Shown piece after piece: positions 24,659-33,050 of a stretch of 34,661 bases of DNA (its first letter is position 1; the number at the start of each line of letters is the position of its first letter). This DNA is from 630D-37 sp037447295 (GTDB taxonomy: Bacteria > Chloroflexota > Anaerolineae > Anaerolineales > Villigracilaceae), in contig JBBIGZ010000027.1 of the NCBI GenBank assembly GCA_037447295.1, forward strand, positions 1 to 34,661. The letters run 5' to 3'. Made by a program: the position numbers and the translations under genes. Below the pieces are notes generated by a model. It searched no databases. It saw only the letters and a list, made by a program, of their open reading frames with translations, and was not told the origin of the DNA.

Positions 24659-25591
24659 GGTCTCGAAATCGGCCGGGGAAGAGAGAGAATAGGCCTGGGC
24701 GGTGCTATCAATACGCCGGATCAACCCGGCCAGTACGTTGCCGTTGCCCATTTCGATGAACGTTCGCCCCCCCATCTGAACCAAAAGAGCTACGGATTCC
24801 ACCCAGCGCACGCGATGCGTCAGTTGCGCCGAAAGATCGGCGCGCACCGCTTCGGCTGAATCCAATAGCTGAGCCTGCACGTTGCCGATCACCGGCACCT
24901 GTGGCGCTTTGAAGGAAAGTCGCTCTAGCGCCTGGTTGAACCCATCCTGAGCCGAGGCCATCAGCTGCGAATGGGCGGCGATGCTCACCGCCAAGGGGAT
25001 GACGCGGCGGGCACCGGCCGCCTTGGCCGCTTCCATCGCCCGTTCCAGCGCAGCACGGGCACCGGAGATCACCACCTGCCCCGGGCAGTTATCGTTTGCC
25101 ACCTGCACCGTCTCACCCGGCAAACTGGCCTGAGTGCAGATCTGTTCCAGGGTTGGAATATCCAGTCCGAGGATGGCCGCCATTCCACCAGGGGAACGCT
25201 CACCGGCTTCTTTCATCAGCTCGCCGCGGCGGCGCGCCAAATGCAAACCATCTGCAAAGCTCAGTGAACCGGCCGCGGTGATGGCGCTCAGCTCCCCCAG
25301 GGAATGCCCGGCCATCGCCAGCGGGCGAAAATCCGGCCAAAATGATGCGAACACGCGATAGACGGCCAGCGAATGAACAAACAGCGCCGGCTGAGTGTTG
25401 ACAGTATCGTTGAGCTCCGCTTCCGGCCCTTCCCACATCAAGCGCGAAAGCGCAAATCCTAATAGATCATCGGCCTCGGCGAAGGTTTCGCGTGCCAAAG
25501 GGAAAGTTTCCGCCAGCGCTTTTCCCATCCCCACCGATTGAGAGCCCTGGCCGGGAAAGACAAAGACGGTTTGTTCAGGGATCAGGTTCAC
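24644..25591 (-). CDS. fabD: malonyl CoA-acyl carrier protein transacylase
   Basis: A 315-residue enzyme that loads malonyl groups onto ACP to start fatty-acid synthesis. It begins with FVFPGQGSQSVGMGKAL; the catalytic Ser is in AMAGHSLGELSA near residue 95 with the active-site Gln in the first motif, an Arg in LARRRGELM near 120, the catalytic His in SIAAHSQLM near 203, and the C-terminal FIEMGNGNVLAGLIRRI. Normal length. It lies 77 bases after rpmF on the same strand, a pairing common in bacteria (rpmF-plsX-fab clusters). Its 3' end overlaps rodA tail-to-tail. Confidence 0.95.
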   Translation of the reverse strand: MNLIPEQTVFVFPGQGSQSVGMGKALAETFPLARETFAEADDLLGFALSRLMWEGPEAELNDTVNTQPALFVHSLAVYRVFASFWPDFRPLAMAGHSLGELSAITAAGSLSFADGLHLARRRGELMKEAGERSPGGMAAILGLDIPTLEQICTQASLPGETVQVANDNCPGQVVISGARAALERAMEAAKAAGARRVIPLAVSIAAHSQLMASAQDGFNQALERLSFKAPQVPVIGNVQAQLLDSAEAVRADLSAQLTHRVRWVESVALLVQMGGRTFIEMGNGNVLAGLIRRIDSTAQAYSLSSPADFETLRAL

Positions 25592-25618
25592 GGGTCACCT
25601 CGGCATGTTAAACCCAAA

Positions 25619-25641
25619 CGAGCCGTGAAGGTCACGGCCCG
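25619..25641 (-). terminator. hairpin between rpmF and fabD
   Basis: GCCGTGA and TCACGGC (25622-25638) form a perfect 7-bp stem around a three-base loop, extended by outer C-G pairs with one mismatch. On the minus strand it is followed by CGTTTGGGTTT, a poor T-run, so it may act as a partial terminator lowering fabD relative to rpmF, or as an RNA processing site. Confidence 0.45.
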
Positions 25642-25668
25642 TTGAGAAGACCAAAAAGCAACAGAAAG

Positions 25669-25860
25669 CTATTCTTTCTTCGCTTTGATTTCGATCACCT
25701 GGCGACCTTCATAGTACCCGCAATTCGGGCAGACGCGATGCGGCAAGCGCATGGAACCACACTGGGAACAAATCACCAGATTAGCGGCTTGCAGCGCATC
25801 GTGCGCCCGGCGGCGATCGCGGCGACCTTTAGACAACTTGCGCTTTGGATGAGGCGGCAT
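25669..25860 (-). CDS. rpmF: 50S ribosomal protein L32
   Basis: A 63-residue zinc-binding ribosomal protein. It begins MPPHPKRKLSKGRRDRRRAH, the L32 start, followed by the zinc ribbon CSQCGSMRLPHRVCPNCGYY with four Cys, and a basic end QVIEIKAKKE. The ATG at 25860 is preceded by GAGGAG six bases upstream. The four-Cys form is the zinc-dependent paralogue type. Confidence 0.96.
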   Translation of the reverse strand: MPPHPKRKLSKGRRDRRRAHDALQAANLVICSQCGSMRLPHRVCPNCGYYEGRQVIEIKAKKE

Positions 25861-25890
25861 GACCTACTCCTCTCTACTCTAGAATCGGGA

Positions 25891-25910
25891 AGGTGAAGGA
25901 AACTTCACCT
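25891..25910 (-). promoter_or_regulatory. hairpin in the rpmF 5' leader
   Basis: AGGTGAAG and CTTCACCT form an 8-bp perfect stem with a four-base loop, inside the 68-base leader between the predicted start (about 25928) and the rpmF ATG. There is no T-run on the minus strand. It might be an autoregulatory ribosomal-protein leader element, or simply a stabiliser of the mRNA end. Confidence 0.4.
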
Positions 25911-25934
25911 GTTTTCTCGCTCAAAAGCGGGCGA

Positions 25935-25963
25935 ATTATAGTGGTTTTGTTGCTGTGCGTCAA
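25935..25963 (-). promoter_or_regulatory. rpmF-fabD promoter
   Basis: On the minus strand TTGACG (25963-25958), a 17-base spacer and a perfect TATAAT (25940-25935). The -35 box begins directly after the nrdJ stop codon. It is the strongest match to the sigma70 consensus in the window, fitting a ribosomal protein gene. Confidence 0.85.
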
Positions 25964-25964
25964 G

Positions 25965-28900
25965 TTAACATTCGCTATAACCACAAGCATAGCACTTGCG
26001 ACAACCTTCCTCGTTCACAACCGCCGCCTCCCCGCATTCAGGGCACAGATCGCCGATCTGGAGCATTGGCTGTTCCATCGGCCTGAGAGAAGTTTCCTGA
26101 GCTCGCGACAAGGGTTGAAGCTGGGCACCATCCCCGTTGGCTTTGCCTTCTTTCTCCTGGAGATACATTTCTAGTACCTGACCAACGCCATCCGGCAGCG
26201 AGCGCACCCGGTTCGGACCAAAACCAAGCGACCGTCCGCCGCCAATGCCGATTAACTGTTGGACGATTTCGCGGACACGCTCTAGCGGTGCTACCGGCGA
26301 GGCCAAGCGCAAGATAAACGAGATCAGGCGCCCGATGGCTTCGGAAACCGCCGCCGTCTCCGAGCCGGCTTTGGAGGTGTTGATAAAGACTTCAAAGGGT
26401 TGCCCCAAACCGTTCTCGTTAATGGTGATAAAGGCCTTTCCCAGCGGCGTTTCGATGCTATAGGTGCGTCCCGGCAAGACACGAGGCCGCGGCTTTTTCG
26501 ATTCATGCCACATCATCGGCTGAGGCTGAGGGGTGGAGGGTGCAGCGCTTTGCTTTTTCTCGGCCGTCGCCTTCGTCTCCAACACAACCTTCTCGCGCGA
26601 GCCGGTAACGTAGACGGTCAAGCCTTTGCACCCCAACTCCCAGGCCAGACGATAGGCCGTGGCTACATCTTCGACAATCGCGTTTTCCGGGAAATTGATG
26701 GTATTGTGATTGGCAAAACCGTTCGCGATGAACATGTGAGACTCCGGCACGCTGATATCGAAGACTTCCGCAAATCTGGCCTCGACTTTCTCGACCGAGA
26801 GATAAACCTTTCGTTCATCGTCATGGCCGAAAAAGCGATCGGCTAGATCGTGCTGCCCACCGGCACGGCGCAAAGCCTGATACAGACGATGAGCATCCTG
26901 CCGTTCCAAGCGACGACCGTTTAGCACGTTGGCCTGCACTTGCTGATAGGTCTGGAATTCGGCGCCCTCTTCGAGTTGGGACATGGCGCGCAAGCTCACC
27001 GCTACTTGGGATCCCATTTCTGCCAGCGCCTCTGTGATCCTTTCCGGCAACGAACGGCTGTAAGGGCGAGAACGTTGCAAACGTCCCAGATTGCGACGTT
27101 CGCTCTGTTCATCCTTCCACATCTCGACAAAGCCAATCCACTCTGCCAGTCGTTCCAGATCAGCTCCTTGAACGGTTAACGAATAGGCGCGTTCACCAAC
27201 CTGGCGTGAGGTCGCCAAAATCCCCGCATTCAAGAGCAGAACCTGGAGCTGTGCGACCAGACGCCGACCGGCAAGAGTGATGCCAAAGAGATTACCATTG
27301 GTGCTCATGAAGCCATCCTGGAAGAGACCCCGTAGAAAAGCGGCGATCTCATCTTGCGAAGCGCTCAGAATGCAAGGTGGAATGACCTTGTCCTCAGCGC
27401 CCGGTTGCAAATCCAAATCGGCGATCAACCAATCACGCAAGGCACGGGAATTAAGCTGCAAATAATGCACCTGATTGCGCGGGTCACCGGCAATATCCCC
27501 TTCTAGGCCAAAGAGTTTGCGCGCCATCCCTTGAAGTTGCTCCAACAAAGCGAGGTCGGTGCTGCTGATGCTGACGCCGTTTGTGGTGATCGCTCCTTTT
27601 GAAGTGATGCAACCGAGCAGGAAAGCCAAATCGGTTGACATACGCTCCGGAAAGGTCGGCCGAGGACTATTCATGCGGAATTGTCCGCTGAAGGGTGGTA
27701 ACGGCGCCGCCGACGGCCCGAATCGTTGCTGGCCGGCATAAAGGACGACGACATCTCCGGGGCGTAATTCGTCCAGCCGGCGGAAAACGATTTCCCCTCG
27801 TTCATCTAGCACATGGATTCGATGATTGGGTGTGCCTTCGATCTCGAAACCGTATTCAAGAGTAACCTTACGCGTCTCACGATAGCCGCCGTAATAGAAC
27901 AGGGTCGCGGCCTGAACGCCTTCCGGCGTTACTACATTACATGCGAGAGGTGCGAACTGATCCGGCAGGCGTAGATCGCTCAAGGTTTCAATCGGCACAA
28001 GGCCGCGCTCGGTTAATAGCAATGTGTCACCCACCACACATTTAGAGATACTGTTATCGACAAATGCCTGTAAAGCGGCCTGCATGCGCACGTGTTCTTC
28101 GGCGCTAATATCACCGGCAACGACGAAGACATGCCGAATAGATTCGGGGATTTCGGCAATGTTCTGGCACGTCCCATCGTGAAGCACGCGTTCGAAGATC
28201 TCTTGGCGCTTCTCTTCCGGGATACCGGCCTGGGTCAATGCTCGTTCAAAACGCGCGCTGGCATAGGTGAGCTGCAGATCGCGCCCCTTATCGTTCACAT
28301 GTCGAATATAAGCCAAGGCGAAGACCGGTTCGCAGCCATAGCCCTCGGTCCCGGCCACGGTGGCGATCGTGCCGGTCGGGGCAATGGTGGTTTGGGCCGC
28401 GTTGCGGATGCCGTGACGACGGATCCCATCGACGATCTCTTGCCAGTTCACTTCCGGCCGTCCCCAATCGTGGCGATAGGGGACGATGCTCCGCGGCGGC
28501 TGCCATTTCAGATTCTGCGGATCGTAAATGCTCCCCTGAATGGCAGGGAACGGGCCGCGCTCCTCCGCCAGGCGAATGCTGGTGCGCATGGCATGATAGC
28601 GAATGAATTCCATCACCTGAGATGCGAACTCTTGACCTTCTTCGGACCCGTAGCGCACTCCCACGTGATACATCAGATCTGCCAGGCCCATGATCCCCAG
28701 ACCGATCCGCCGCGCACGATGCGCAGCTTCCTTCAGCTGCGGCACGGCCGGCACGTAGGCATTCGCCTCGACCACATCATCCAGGAAGCGCGTGGCCGTT
28801 TCCACGCTCTGGCGCAGGGTTTCCCAATCAACCGTGCCGTTTGGTCCGCAATGCTCGTTCAGGTTGATCGATCCCAGACAGCAGTTCTCGTACGGTCCAA

Positions 28901-29867
28901 GCCACTGTTCACCGCAAGGGTTTGTTGCTTCTAGAGCGTAGAGATGCGGCACCGGGTTGCTGCGATTGGCAGCATCCAGGAACAGCACGCCCGGCTCGCC
29001 GTTATGATGCGCCTGGCGCACCATTTTCTCGAACAATTCCCGCGCTCGCACCTTCTTGTAAACCTTGATCGGCAGACCGGCTGCTTCGGCCTCTTCCAGC
29101 GTACCATCAAAATCGCGGTAACGTGGGTCGGTTACATCTGGGAAGCGCAGTTCCCACTCTTCATCATTTTCCACAGCACGCATAAAGGCATCCGTGATGC
29201 CCACCGAGATATTGAAGTTGGTGATGGCATTCTCATCCGTTTTGCAGGTGATGAATTCTTCGATATCCGGATGATCGACGCGGAGCACGGCCATATTTGC
29301 CCCGCGACGGGTTCCGCCCTGAGCGATCTCTCCAAAGGCCTTATCGTAAACCCGCAGAAAGCCCACAGGACCCGTCGCTTCGCCGGCGGAAGATTGCACG
29401 ATCGTCCCTTTGGGCCGCAGGCGCGAAAAGGAGAATCCATTCCCGCCGCCGGTCTGCTGGATCAGCGCGGCATCGCGCAGGGTTTGAAAAATGCCGCTTC
29501 TCTTGCGCCCCATATCATCAGAGATAGGGAGCACAAAGCAAGCCGCCAGTTGACCCAGCGGCGTGCCGGCACCGGTGAAAGTAGGGGAATTGGGGAAAAA
29601 CTTCTTGCTCACCAACAAATGATAAAACTCCACAGCGCGCGCCATCACATCCGCGCCCCACTTTTCCTCCACTTTGGCCACGTGATAGGCCACGCGCCAG
29701 AACATCTCCTCGATCGTCTCTACCGGTTTGCCATCCAGCCCACGGCGCAGGTAACGCCGTGTGAGCACCTGGCGGCCGTTTTCGCTTAGCTCGGCCTTGG
29801 GCAATCCTTCCGGCATGGGAGGAATAGGCAGTAAACCATTCTTTGTAGCGGCGGAAGATAATGTCAT
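25965..29867 (-). CDS. nrdJ: adenosylcobalamin-dependent ribonucleotide reductase (class II) with intein
   Basis: A 1300-codon frame encoding an 854-residue class II reductase split by a 446-residue intein (residues 610-1055). It makes deoxyribonucleotides using coenzyme B12, independent of oxygen. Visible in the catalytic subunit are KFFPNSPTFTGAGTPLGQLAACFVLP (first active-site Cys near 110), QQTGGGNGFSFSRLRP near 138-152, GTRRGANMA, and ATNPCGEQ with radical Cys and Glu at about 318-320. The C-terminal extein has TINFPENAIVEDV, a vitamin B12-dependent reductase tail domain and a zinc ribbon CPECGEAAV...CRKCYACGYSEC. The start at 29867 follows AAGGAGAG. It lies 65 bases after nrdR, which encodes its likely repressor. 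Confidence 0.95.
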   Translation of the reverse strand: MTLSSAATKNGLLPIPPMPEGLPKAELSENGRQVLTRRYLRRGLDGKPVETIEEMFWRVAYHVAKVEEKWGADVMARAVEFYHLLVSKKFFPNSPTFTGAGTPLGQLAACFVLPISDDMGRKRSGIFQTLRDAALIQQTGGGNGFSFSRLRPKGTIVQSSAGEATGPVGFLRVYDKAFGEIAQGGTRRGANMAVLRVDHPDIEEFITCKTDENAITNFNISVGITDAFMRAVENDEEWELRFPDVTDPRYRDFDGTLEEAEAAGLPIKVYKKVRARELFEKMVRQAHHNGEPGVLFLDAANRSNPVPHLYALEATNPCGEQWLGPYENCCLGSINLNEHCGPNGTVDWETLRQSVETATRFLDDVVEANAYVPAVPQLKEAAHRARRIGLGIMGLADLMYHVGVRYGSEEGQEFASQVMEFIRYHAMRTSIRLAEERGPFPAIQGSIYDPQNLKWQPPRSIVPYRHDWGRPEVNWQEIVDGIRRHGIRNAAQTTIAPTGTIATVAGTEGYGCEPVFALAYIRHVNDKGRDLQLTYASARFERALTQAGIPEEKRQEIFERVLHDGTCQNIAEIPESIRHVFVVAGDISAEEHVRMQAALQAFVDNSISKCVVGDTLLLTERGLVPIETLSDLRLPDQFAPLACNVVTPEGVQAATLFYYGGYRETRKVTLEYGFEIEGTPNHRIHVLDERGEIVFRRLDELRPGDVVVLYAGQQRFGPSAAPLPPFSGQFRMNSPRPTFPERMSTDLAFLLGCITSKGAITTNGVSISSTDLALLEQLQGMARKLFGLEGDIAGDPRNQVHYLQLNSRALRDWLIADLDLQPGAEDKVIPPCILSASQDEIAAFLRGLFQDGFMSTNGNLFGITLAGRRLVAQLQVLLLNAGILATSRQVGERAYSLTVQGADLERLAEWIGFVEMWKDEQSERRNLGRLQRSRPYSRSLPERITEALAEMGSQVAVSLRAMSQLEEGAEFQTYQQVQANVLNGRRLERQDAHRLYQALRRAGGQHDLADRFFGHDDERKVYLSVEKVEARFAEVFDISVPESHMFIANGFANHNTINFPENAIVEDVATAYRLAWELGCKGLTVYVTGSREKVVLETKATAEKKQSAAPSTPQPQPMMWHESKKPRPRVLPGRTYSIETPLGKAFITINENGLGQPFEVFINTSKAGSETAAVSEAIGRLISFILRLASPVAPLERVREIVQQLIGIGGGRSLGFGPNRVRSLPDGVGQVLEMYLQEKEGKANGDGAQLQPLSRAQETSLRPMEQPMLQIGDLCPECGEAAVVNEEGCRKCYACGYSEC
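26703..28040 (-). mobile_element. intein within NrdJ, with degenerate LAGLIDADG endonuclease
   Basis: A 446-residue intein lies exactly between NSISK and TINFP of the reductase. It starts with Cys in CVVGDTLLLTERG (block A), has block B GTPNHRIHVL with the TxxH motif, and ends VFDISVPESHMFIANGFANHN (blocks F and G, His-Asn at the end); the following residue is Thr as nucleophile. The splicing residues are therefore complete. The endonuclease region has LAFLLGCITSKGAI (residues 138-151), where Lys replaces the catalytic acid, and FLRGLFQDGF (235-244), one residue shorter than LAGLIDADG with its Asp shifted. Splicing should work, but homing is probably lost. Confidence 0.93.
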
Positions 29868-29932
29868 ATTTTCTCTCCTTGGCGACAAAAATTTCAAGCC
29901 ACGGCAAACGATGCTTGTGGCGGAGTACCGAA

Positions 29933-30382
29933 TCAGTTCTCGAGCAAGCGGTTGATCTCGTCGCGAATGGCGCGCAGATCGTCTAGTTTCAGGTAGACGA
30001 TGGCATAGCGGATATAGGCGATCTGGTCAAGCTCCTTTAACCCCTCTATGACCATATCACCGATAACGCGCGAGGAAACCTCCGTTTTGCCCATCTTTTG
30101 CAGCTCCGCTTCGATGTGCCCAGCCAAGCGTTCAATATCGGCGGCGGAAACCGGGCGCTTGGCACAAGCAATGCGAATGCCGCGGATCAATTTCTCGCGA
30201 TCGAATTCCTCGCGTGTGCCATCTTGCTTGACGATCAGGGGCGTTGCCAAGATCGGGCGCTCATAGGTGCTGAAGCGCTGTTCGCAATGCAAACACTGCC
30301 GCCGGCGGCGGATCCCCCCCTGATGATCCGGCAGCGTATCCAGCACTCTAGAGTAGGGATATTGACAGTATGGGCAACGCAT
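29933..30382 (-). CDS. nrdR: transcriptional regulator NrdR
   Basis: A 149-residue repressor of ribonucleotide reductase genes that senses ATP/dATP. The zinc ribbon MRCPYCQYPYSRVLDT with the second pair in RRRQCLHCEQRFSTYER occupies residues 1-43, followed by the ATP-cone domain with VVK-type start LIVKQDGTREEFDREKLIRGI and ending YIRYAIVYLKLDD. Length is standard. It lies just upstream of nrdJ in the same direction, so it may regulate its own operon. No Shine-Dalgarno precedes the ATG (only a T-run), in keeping with the leaderless habit seen elsewhere in the window. Confidence 0.96.
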   Translation of the reverse strand: MRCPYCQYPYSRVLDTLPDHQGGIRRRRQCLHCEQRFSTYERPILATPLIVKQDGTREEFDREKLIRGIRIACAKRPVSAADIERLAGHIEAELQKMGKTEVSSRVIGDMVIEGLKELDQIAYIRYAIVYLKLDDLRAIRDEINRLLEN

Positions 30383-30407
30383 AAAAATAACTAGAACAAA
30401 TATTCTG

Positions 30408-30448
30408 CCATATATACGTGATTCAAGTTGCTAAATCCGCACATATGG
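30408..30448 (-). promoter_or_regulatory. candidate NrdR box pair upstream of nrdR-nrdJ
   Basis: Two similar AT-rich decamers, GTATATATGG (30417-30408) and CCATATGTGC (30448-30439), start 31 bases apart on the minus strand, three helical turns. The known NrdR box core is CWATATATWG; the first matches at about 8 of 10 positions, the second at about 6. A possible -35-like TTGAAT lies between them, so repressor binding would cover the promoter. The weak second match keeps this tentative. Confidence 0.5.
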
Positions 30449-30591
30449 AGCGGCGCGATTCTAGCACAACTTCAAGTACTGCGCAAGAGAGAGAACTCGG
30501 CGATTTGATTAAGAAATTCGCATGAACCTGCAATCGCAGTGACCGGCCATCTTGGGAAATTCGCCGGCATCGAGTCATCCAGCATATGAAA

Positions 30592-30616
30592 GAGAGAGGG
30601 CACGGTGCCCTCTCTC
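30592..30616 (-). terminator. terminator after nirS
   Basis: A near-perfect dyad: GAGAGAGGGCAC on one side and GTGCCCTCTCTC on the other, 12 bp around one central base, so the practical loop is a few bases. On the minus strand it lies 38 bases after the nirS stop and is followed by TTTCATAT, a short T-run. Confidence 0.75.
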
Positions 30617-30653
30617 CGCTAAGCCCAGCAACAAGCCCCTGCCCGCTTGGGCC

Positions 30654-33050
30654 TCAGTAGATATCTTTGACCGTATTGTAGACGTTGAATTTACCGGTCG
30701 GAGTGATCAGGTTCGGAATGCGGGCAATTTCTTGGAGCGTGGCATCATCGTAGATGACAATCTCGCCGGTTTCACCTGGTTTGCTCGCATCGCCCCACAG
30801 ACTGATCCACACCTGCGTGCCCTGCTTGTTGTATTCGATGTGCACGGCGCGCCCGTAACTGCCAACCTCCCAGCACTTATACGTCTTGCTCGGATCGGAT
30901 TTTGCGATCACGCAGATCGTGCGCGCCAGGACAGGATCGGCATTCAAGGCCATATCCACCCAAATCCATTGGCTCTTGGGATGGGTCTTGATGAAGAGGC
31001 TACCGGAACCGGGCAGCGGCGTCACGCGAACAACTTTCCAGGCCGAATCCGGATGCCCTTCAGGATCGGTGCCGATAGATGTAACCGCTGCATCCCCCAG
31101 GTGTGGCGTACTCCAAACCGGACCATATTCAGGGTCAATCCAGTTTGCGCCACGACCTGGGTGGGGCACTTTGGGCGTATCCACCAGCGCGATCAGCTTA
31201 TCCTCTTTGGCATCCACAATGGCCACTTTGTTCGACTGGTTGGCCGCCACCAGGAAGTAGCGATGGGTGGCATCCCAACCGCCATCATGCAAGAAGCGGG
31301 CCGCAGGGAGCATGGTGATGACCGGTGCTTGCGGATTGGCATAGTTCACCAACCAGATCTGCCCGATCTCTTTGACATTGATGATCCACTCCGGCCGGTA
31401 ATGCGAAGCGACGATGCTCGCCACCCGCGGCTCGGGATGGTATTCCTGAGTATCCACCGTATAGCCACGGGTGCTGACGATCTTAAGCGGCTCGAGGGTT
31501 TGACCATCCAAGATCACAAAGTGCGGAGGCCAGTAGCAACCCACCACGGCCAGTTTGTCGGTGAAATCACCTTCCGGCCCGTGATATTTGCTCACCTCGA
31601 CTGAGCGCGCATCATAGCAGGTCTGCACTTCGGCGACCTTCTCCGGCTTTTCCATCCAGAGATCGATCAGCGCCAGTCTACCATCGCGCCCGATGACATA
31701 GGCATAGCGCCCGGTGGCGGACATGCGCGTGATGTGCACAGCATAGCCGCTCTCTACTTTGTTGACGATCTCGTAGGTATCTCCGTCAATGATGGCAACC
31801 TGGCCGGCATCCCGCAACGTGACAACAAAGTAGTTTTCCCAATCGCGCCAGGTTTGAGGAGAATTCGGACGTTCATCAGGAGGCACAAGCAGCTGCCAGG
31901 AAGCGTTCATCTGCTCCATGGACATTTCCGGGGGCGCCGGGGGCTCCATCTGAATGAATTTGGCCATGATCTCGGTCTGCGCTTGGGTGAAGAAGCCCTG
32001 TTTGCCCCAATCGGGCATGCCGCGCGGCGTGCCGTTGAAGATGATCGCCGCTAAACCGGCCGTCCCTTTGGGAAGGGTCTTATCCGGGGTGAGGGCCGGA
32101 CCGGTAGCCCCTTTGCGCAGTGTGCCATGACAGCCGGCACAGCGCTCAAAGTAGGTTTGCTTAGCCCAGGCGAATTCCTCTTCGCTCAGGGTCGGGACTT
32201 CGGCGGTCGGTGTAGGTTCGGCAGAGGCCTCTTCAGCAGGCACAGTGGTTTGGGGCAACTGGGAAAGATATTGCACCACCGCGTTTAACTCGCTCTCCGA
32301 AAAAAGCGCCGCCAGACCGGCCGGCATGGTGCCTTTGACACAAGGACCGGAAGGACAATTGGGCACCACATAGGCATCCGGCTCCCGAATGGATTCGAGT
32401 ATATATTCAGCTACCGTCTTTGCCTGACCTTTATACTCACTGCTGGCAATAGTTTGAGCAGCATTTTCACCGAGGCGAGAAAGATCCGGACCAATCGTAC
32501 CCACGGCGCCGGGAACTCCGGGGATGGTGTGACAAGCACCGCACCCGCCTTTCTGCAACGCGGCAACGGCTACATCGGCCACATTACCAGGACCTTCGGC
32601 GGGTGCAGCCGCTGTGGGAGTTTCAGCCACAACCTGAGCGCTCACAATGAACTTGCCCCGGAGTCCGAGTTCAGCATTGTTACCGATCGGATCATAGTAT
32701 TCCAGCTCGGATGGGATTTGCGGCACGGTGAACGTGACCGAGGTCAATTCGCCACGTCGGGAAACGGTCTTGCTTTGCACATTCAGCCCTGCAATGGCAA
32801 TGGCGTGTTTTCCCTCGCCAGCGTTGATCAGCGTCAGAGTGACCGTCTCACCAGGACGTGCCGCCAGCTCAGGGTTGACTTGCCCACTGATCTTTCCTCC
32901 CACTCCTAGGAAAACAAATTTTCCCTCCTCCATTCCGATCGTCAACACGTACTCGGTCGTAGCAATCGGCGCGGGCTTTGGAGCACAGGAGGCAAGAAGT
33001 GCCAAGAGCACAAGGAACACACCTGCTGCAAAGAAATATCTTGCTTTCAT
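30654..33050 (-). CDS. nirS: cytochrome cd1 nitrite reductase with N-terminal cupredoxin-like and extra cytochrome c domains
   Basis: A 798-residue exported lipoprotein (lipobox LLASC, Cys 22) predicted to reduce nitrite to nitric oxide. Order of domains: lipoprotein anchor; cupredoxin-like fold (about 33-142) in which the copper-site loop reads YYDPIGNNAELGL, with Asp, Asn and Leu where Cys, His and Met are expected; cytochrome c with CGACH (170-174) and a candidate Met ligand at 242; a Thr/Pro linker; a second cytochrome c CAGCH (304-308) with Met near 345; and the d1 propeller from about 400. In the propeller the d1 ligand His is in YAVHITR (439) and the two substrate-binding His are in VASHYRPEW (550) and RFLHDGGW (588), so catalysis should be intact. 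Typical NirS has one cytochrome c and no cupredoxin. No d1-heme synthesis gene is in the window. Its ATG overlaps the preceding small gene's restored stop. Confidence 0.93.
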   Translation of the reverse strand: MKARYFFAAGVFLVLLALLASCAPKPAPIATTEYVLTIGMEEGKFVFLGVGGKISGQVNPELAARPGETVTLTLINAGEGKHAIAIAGLNVQSKTVSRRGELTSVTFTVPQIPSELEYYDPIGNNAELGLRGKFIVSAQVVAETPTAAAPAEGPGNVADVAVAALQKGGCGACHTIPGVPGAVGTIGPDLSRLGENAAQTIASSEYKGQAKTVAEYILESIREPDAYVVPNCPSGPCVKGTMPAGLAALFSESELNAVVQYLSQLPQTTVPAEEASAEPTPTAEVPTLSEEEFAWAKQTYFERCAGCHGTLRKGATGPALTPDKTLPKGTAGLAAIIFNGTPRGMPDWGKQGFFTQAQTEIMAKFIQMEPPAPPEMSMEQMNASWQLLVPPDERPNSPQTWRDWENYFVVTLRDAGQVAIIDGDTYEIVNKVESGYAVHITRMSATGRYAYVIGRDGRLALIDLWMEKPEKVAEVQTCYDARSVEVSKYHGPEGDFTDKLAVVGCYWPPHFVILDGQTLEPLKIVSTRGYTVDTQEYHPEPRVASIVASHYRPEWIINVKEIGQIWLVNYANPQAPVITMLPAARFLHDGGWDATHRYFLVAANQSNKVAIVDAKEDKLIALVDTPKVPHPGRGANWIDPEYGPVWSTPHLGDAAVTSIGTDPEGHPDSAWKVVRVTPLPGSGSLFIKTHPKSQWIWVDMALNADPVLARTICVIAKSDPSKTYKCWEVGSYGRAVHIEYNKQGTQVWISLWGDASKPGETGEIVIYDDATLQEIARIPNLITPTGKFNVYNTVKDIY

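Noticed and set aside
30383..30653. tRNA or small RNA gene between nrdR and nirS
   Set aside because: No cloverleaf or conserved T-loop could be found; only the candidate NrdR boxes and the nirS terminator are seen.
32869..33046. Continuation of the DUF1858 frame into nirS
   Set aside because: After RFHH the translation has no family likeness and overlaps nirS; the -1 frame gives the expected ending.
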